Positions 59,195 to 64,000 of a stretch of DNA of 64,000 bases are shown one piece after another. The translations under genes and the position numbers were made by a program. Each line of letters starts with the position of its first letter. The first letter of the stretch is position 1. Source of the stretch: Paratrimastix pyriformis. Its lineage: Eukaryota > Preaxostyla > Paratrimastigidae. The stretch covers positions 352,501 to 416,500 of the forward strand of contig JAPMOS010000009.1 in assembly GCA_027972325.1 (NCBI GenBank), read 5' to 3'. The notes beneath the pieces were generated by a model, which saw only the letters and a list, made by a program, of their open reading frames with translations, ran no database searches and was not told where the DNA came from.

Positions 59195-61596
59195 CTACAA
59201 ATCGGTCATGAGCATGGCCCCGGGCCAGCGCCCCTTCAGCCGCTCGGCCCATGGGGAAGACACACCGCCCACCAGGCGCAAGTAGGGGGCCTCCCCGACC
59301 AGCTCGAACCGCTCCGCGTTTGTGTCTAGCAGAACGCGCTGCTCCTCCAGCAGCGGGCAGTCGAGCACCAGCGAGCGCGGGGTGGTGCCGTAGTCGTTGA
59401 AGATCCGCAGGGCTGGGCAGGTGAGGGTCAGATTCAGATCGGCCGGGTGGCCTGAAAGCTCGAGGCGAGTCAACCGGGGCAGCGCGCTCAGGGTAGCGGT
59501 CAGCTGGGACCAGGCCTCGCAACACGGCACGGGTGTGGACACAATGAACAGGTCGCTCAAGCGGTCCCCGTGTTGCCCCAGGCAGGCCATCAGAGGGGCA
59601 GCCTCCAGGGCATGACAGTCGTCAATGTAGAGGCTGCGAAGTCGCGACGACCCATCAGTCCCAGGGCCGACAGGGGCCGTGTCCAGGTTGAACGCGGTCA
59701 GGGTAGGCAGCGAGGACAACTGCAAGTCGACCAGGGCCGGGCAGCACAAATCAAGCGAGTTGACGCAAACGCAACCACTGCCGCAAAAACTGAAATCCCG
59801 CAGGCCGGAGGACCCAACGCTCATGTCAAAAGGCTCTTCTCCCACCGGTTTCTCGGCATCGGCATCGGCATCGGCATCGGCATCGACATCGGCATCGAAA
59901 TCGGCATCGACATCGACATCGGCACCGGCACCATCGACATCATTGGTCGTGGCCAGGGTCAGATCGAGGTGCTCGACGTGGGCGGGGAGGCGCAACTCCA
60001 CTCGGGTGAGCTGAGAGTCGTCGCCCGGGATGGCCAGACGGAATGGCGACAGGATGACCTGGAGGCTGGCCAGCGCCGGCATCATTTGGCAAAGCTCGAC
60101 AAGCTCCTGGGGGTCCGCGAGGTGTGCACCCGACACCCAGGATAAGCGGGGTGACAAGGCCCGCAGGGCGTCCAGGGAGGGACATTTGCGGCATTGCCAG
60201 TGGTAGCCCACTTGGTCCAAGAGGGGCATGGGCTGGCAATCCGTCAGCGACTGTTCGCCCAGGTTCAAGATCCGCTGAAGCCGGGGACAGTGCAGGAAAA
60301 GCGGATAATTGAGGATCGTCGCGCTGTCGATCGGGCTGGGCAGGGTGAGCATCTCCAGGGCGGGGCATGTCAGGACCACCGAGGTGCCGAGGCCTCGATA
60401 GATCATGTCCAGGTTCAACTTTTGCAAGCTGGCGCTGGCGATGTCGATCGGATTCAGGTACGCTTCCAGAGGGGTGGTGAGCACGCCCAGGCGAAGTGTT
60501 CGCAACTGGTTGAGAAGTGACGGGGGCAGGTCCGTCAGGTTGACCTCGCCCGGGGCGGAGGCCCGGATGACCAGGTCCAGGTCCGTCAGAACCGAGCACG
60601 TAGCCAGCACCTGGAACAGGGACCCGACTGGGCCGCTGGGTCGTACAGACAGCGAGCGGATTGTGGTCCGGTTGGCGGTCAGCAGGCGGGCCATGTCGGT
60701 GCAGGAGGCACCATCACACAGAGTGAGCGATTCGAGCCGGGTGAGTCCAAGGTCGAGCAGAGCTCTCCCGTCTTGGTAACCGCCGTTCAAGGTGAGGTGG
60801 GTCAGGTGGGGTGCGACAGGGGCCAGGGTGGGCGTGGTCCCAAGATGGAGCCGCTCCAGGTTGGTGAACGATTGCAGGAAGACGGCATCGTTCCGAAGGG
60901 CACCGGAGATGGTCAGTTGCTTGAGTCGGCCGCAAAAATGGGGAGATCGAGTCAACAGGGTCGGGTCAAACTCGCAGCTTTGGAACCCCCGCATCCGCAG
61001 ATTCAGGTGCAGGGCCTCGAGGCGGGGGCAGCATCCCACCAGGGCATCGAGGGGCGCCTCCAAGGGGGCATCATCGGAAAGTTCCAGCCGAAACTCTACC
61101 AGCCCCGAAAGGTGCCCCAGGATGCGTGGCAGGGCCGCCAGCACTGCATCGCCATAGGGGATGTGCAGCACGGCCAGCTGGGTGTGGCCGGCGAAGGCCT
61201 CGTCGACCCAGGGGCAATAGACGGCCTCGGTGCGCCCGCAGCCCCACATGGCCGGATCGCGAGTTGGCAGAGACAACTCGGCGAGGTCCTTGCAGGGGCC
61301 AACCAGGGCGGCCAATGCATCAGCCGTGGGTGTGGCCAGCACCACCTCGGTCTCGATACCATCGGCGGAATCCTCCGGATCGGTCTCAGCAAACGAAATT
61401 TGCCGCAGGGTGCCGCGAATGGCTTTCCGTGTAGCGTGCGAGAGCCCAATAAGAAGAATGTACAAACGGAGGGAGACCGGTGTGCCTTCAGGGCCCATCA
61501 GAACATGCAGCAGTTCGGGTGGCCATCGAGTTGGATCCTAAATGATGTGGTTTAGTCCACGGCATGGCAAAAACCACAAAATCCGAACAGACCATT
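59195..61596 (-). CDS. F-box-like/LRR protein 3, with intron right after ATG
   Basis: ATG at 61596-61594, then a 56-bp intron (GTCTGT...TTTAG, 61593-61538), then one exon 61537-59195; 781 residues in phase. The body begins DPTRWPPELLHVLMGPEGTP, shared with paralogue 2, then LIGLSHATRKAIRGTLRQIS and WVDEAFAGHTQLAVLHIP. About 20 leucine-rich repeats run to LKGRWPGAMLMTDL. A long Asp/Ala insert (DADADADAD-type, about 59855-59935) comes from GGCATC repeats inside the coding exon, showing that the microsatellite process also reaches coding sequence. The start lies 123 bp from the divergent LRR4 start. Confidence 0.87.
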
Positions 61597-61719
61597 GTTG
61601 GAACTCGCGATGGATGCCGGAGGCGTCGGTAGAACCAGGAGGAACTAGAGATTATTTTGTAAACCATGTCTGATCGATCTTCTGTTTCGTGGGCCTTGCG
61701 GAGATGACTTGAAATTCAA
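61597..61719. promoter_or_regulatory. 123-bp divergent promoter region between LRR3 and LRR4
   Basis: The whole spacer between the two divergent ATG codons of paralogous LRR genes. It must contain both promoters and 5' leaders. No TATA box is evident. Confidence 0.6.
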
Positions 61720-63956
61720 ATGGTGAGAAGTCCTCCTACAAGGTTCGGCTCCTCTTTTCTCTTCCGCCAACATCTCATCCAGCTTCCAGTCACCGAAACG
61801 CTTTCCGTTCTCGCGCTGCCATCCTTGCTGCCCAGAGGGCAGCTCCAACACCTGCAACTCCCGTGGATTTCTTCGCCCTTCTGCCACCCGAACTCATTCC
61901 TTGCATCGTGGAGGCATCAAATCACCCGCTTCCGACCTACGTACAACTGCTGAGGCTTTCTCATGCCATTCGCGAGGTTGTTCGGGGAACTCCGCGAGAA
62001 CTCTTCTTCAATGACATCATCGAGATACCCACCGCCGATGCCCTGGCCGCCCTCATCGGTCCCTGCAAGGGCCTTGCCGAACTGTGGTTCTGTTCAGAAG
62101 GGTCGCCTCTTTCCCCAAACGTTTCCGGATGTGGTTGCACCGAGGCCGCCTGTGCCGGGTGGGTGGATGAGGCCTTTAGTGGACACGACCAGCTGGCCGT
62201 CCTCGAGTACCTGCCGACGTGCTCTGAGTGCGTCATCGAGCGCATCCTCTGCCACCTGCCCAGCCTGGCTTATCTCCGCCTCGGCCCATCCACCCCCATT
62301 CGCACCCACTTGCTGGCTGCCATCGCCCGCTGCTGCCCCCACCTCCAATCGCTGCGAATCGACACCGCATTTCGCAATGATGCTGACTTCACTGCCCTGG
62401 CACCCCTGGCGGGATCCCTCGAGCAGTTCCGCTTTGATTCGATTCGCCCTCCGACGAATCTGGCCGCCTTCGTGAGCAGCCTCTCGGCCGTTGATACGCT
62501 GCACCTGAGCCACTGCTCCCCTGCGGCCCTCGAGCCCCTCGCAGACCACCTGACCCGCCTCCGCCTGCAGCTCGGAGCATTCGGCGTGGCCAGGGAGGAT
62601 CTGCCCGGCCCCTGGTTCACTCAACTGGAGCGCCTCACGTTGGAGGGCTGCCCTCCCTCTTGGGCGGCTCTGGGGCGGCTCCTAGCACCCAATCGGGCGA
62701 CCCTGCAGCGGCTCAAGCTTGCAATCGACAGGCCCCCTGATGCCGACACTGGGCTGGTGCCATTTCTGGCCTCCCTGGACGCCTTGCCCCTGCTGACGCA
62801 CCTGAAGCTGGTCTTCCGTGGGCTTCCCCCCGGGGCGGACATCGTCACGACCCTGCCGTCCGGGCTGTTTGGCCGACTGGATCATCTCACCCTCGACCTG
62901 GTTGCTCGAGCTGAACCCACCGCCATCCCGCCCCGCCCCATCCGCATCGCCAGCGCGCCACTTCAATACCTTCACCTCCCCGAGATGAACAGCAGCGCGC
63001 TCATACTTGAATGTCCCACCCTGGTCGAGCTCCATCTGGCCGAGGAGGGGAGCCCGGGTCCGCTGACCCTGAAATGCCCGCAGCTCCGCCTGATCCGAAA
63101 CCTGCCCGAGCAGCTCGATGGTTCCTCGCTCCCCATGCCCGGTCTGGTGAGTGCGAGTGCGAGTACCCAGTTTCACGACCCGGTCTGGCTGCCGGACCTG
63201 CTGGCAGGGTCACCGCAGCTGTGGCAGATTACGGAGGTGGTTATAACCCAGCCGGATCTGCTGACCATGTTGGGCGCATCTGCCTCGCTGGTGGACATCC
63301 ACATGGACCTGGAGCTGACCCAAATGCCCAACCCGCTTGTCCTGCGGCCATTCGGGCAGCTGAAGACCCTCCAGCTTCTGGTGACGTTTCACGACACGGT
63401 CGGCTCGTTCGACCTGCGTGTGGAGGCCCCGGGACTGTGCACCTTGGGTGTCGAGTGCATGGAGGCGGGGCTGACGCTGAATTGCCGGCTGGGATGTCCG
63501 GCCCTGACCCGCCTCGATCTTGTGCTCGAGGGGGGCCTCGCCTCTCTCGAGCTGCCGGATGAAGGGGCGCAGCTTCGCCGCCTGACCGTTGCGGCAGGTA
63601 CCTGCCCGCCCGCCAGCCTGCTGGGCTTACTGGCCCGACACGGGAGTCGCCTTCGTTACGTCGACCTGTTTTTGGATGATGTCTGGCCCCAGCCGGTTGT
63701 TGCGGCCCTGGACGGGCTGCCCCAGCTCACGACCCTCCGCCTGGCTATCAGCAAGGCCCCGTCACCCCTGTCGCTGGCCTGCCCCCACCTGCGGACGCTC
63801 AAGTTCTCCGGGACTCGGGGCGTGGCAGACAGGGAGCACAGGGTGGTGCTGGCCTGCCCCTTGCTGGAGACACTCGAGGGGCTCCGTGATCCCGGCCGCC
63901 AGCTGGAGCTGGCCGTGCCTGCGCCGAACATGCCCCCGCCCGAGCTGATGCGCTGA
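61720..63956 (+). CDS. F-box-like/LRR protein 4, with probable intron right after ATG
   Basis: ATG at 61720-61722, then a likely 113-bp intron (GTGAGA...GCCCAG) and one exon 61836-63956; 707 residues. The start was inferred because the body frame (RAAPTPATPVDFFALLPPEL) has no upstream ATG of its own and the paralogues use the same layout; the GTGAGA donor is the most canonical in the window. LLRLSHAIREVVRGTPRELF, ALIGPCKGLAEL and WVDEAFSGHDQLAVLEYLP are the family blocks. Leucine-rich repeats fill the rest. Its closest relative by N-terminus is paralogue 1 rather than its divergent neighbour. Confidence 0.82.
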
Positions 63957-64000
63957 GAGGCTCCGTCCAAACAAACCGCCACTACCGGGGGGACCCAAAA

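Overview
The window looks like nuclear DNA of a GC-rich, intron-rich, gene-dense unicellular eukaryote. Evidence: two eukaryotic tRNA genes, TOM40, ATG7, RFC3, RPB5, delta-COP, a Tctex dynein light chain, a kinesin, a DDX47-type helicase, and dozens of short spliceosomal introns. A TOM40 plus a DsrE-like protein and huge trinucleotide arrays inside introns would fit a free-living metamonad such as Paratrimastix, but that placement is inference. No virus, retroelement, CRISPR array or prokaryotic operon was seen.

Layout. 1-1600: satellite and simple repeats. 1939-5165 (-): partial ABCD-like half transporter. 5582-11659 (-): full ABCD-type ABC transporter, with tRNA-Gln(CTG) inside its last intron. 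12502-14478 (+): TOM40. 14813-16888 (+): LRR protein 1. 17124-17205 (+): tRNA-Ser(TGA). 18057-23421 (+): ATG7. 24367-25797 (-): rolling-stone-like membrane protein. 26242-28023 (+): RFC3. 28147-29265 (+): RPB5. 29570-30558 (-): NUDT17-like hydrolase. 30735-32207 (-): secreted acid-sphingomyelinase-like phosphodiesterase. 32271-36720 (+): delta-COP. 36970-37466 (+): Tctex dynein light chain. 38022-40350 (+): LRR protein 2. 40556-42008 (+): RING/TRAF-type zinc-finger protein. 42614-43102 (+): DsrE-like protein. 43329-52790 (-): kinesin with a giant coiled-coil stalk. 53084-53659 (-): unrecognised 191-residue protein. 55072-58830 (-): DDX47/Rrp3 helicase. 59195-61596 (-) and 61720-63956 (+): divergent LRR proteins 3 and 4.

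The genes are housekeeping genes of import, autophagy, replication, transcription, vesicle coating, microtubule transport and ribosome biogenesis, not one pathway. The unusual biology is in gene architecture. (i) The 5' splice sites follow GTCYG (C at +3), not GTRAGT: by hand count 56 of 63 reconstructed introns have C at +3 and 45 of 63 match GTCYG exactly. (ii) Five genes carry an intron directly after the ATG, so the start codon is the whole coding part of exon 1. (iii) Introns are swollen by microsatellites and by tandem copies of the neighbouring exon edge with its splice site. (iv) A family of four F-box-like/LRR proteins has uninterrupted bodies of about 2.1-2.3 kb among intron-rich neighbours.

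Exon borders were worked out by eye from homologous protein frames and reading phase, and may be off by a base in places. Three single-base frame breaks (RPB5, delta-COP, kinesin) lie at or near short homopolymers and may be sequence errors.
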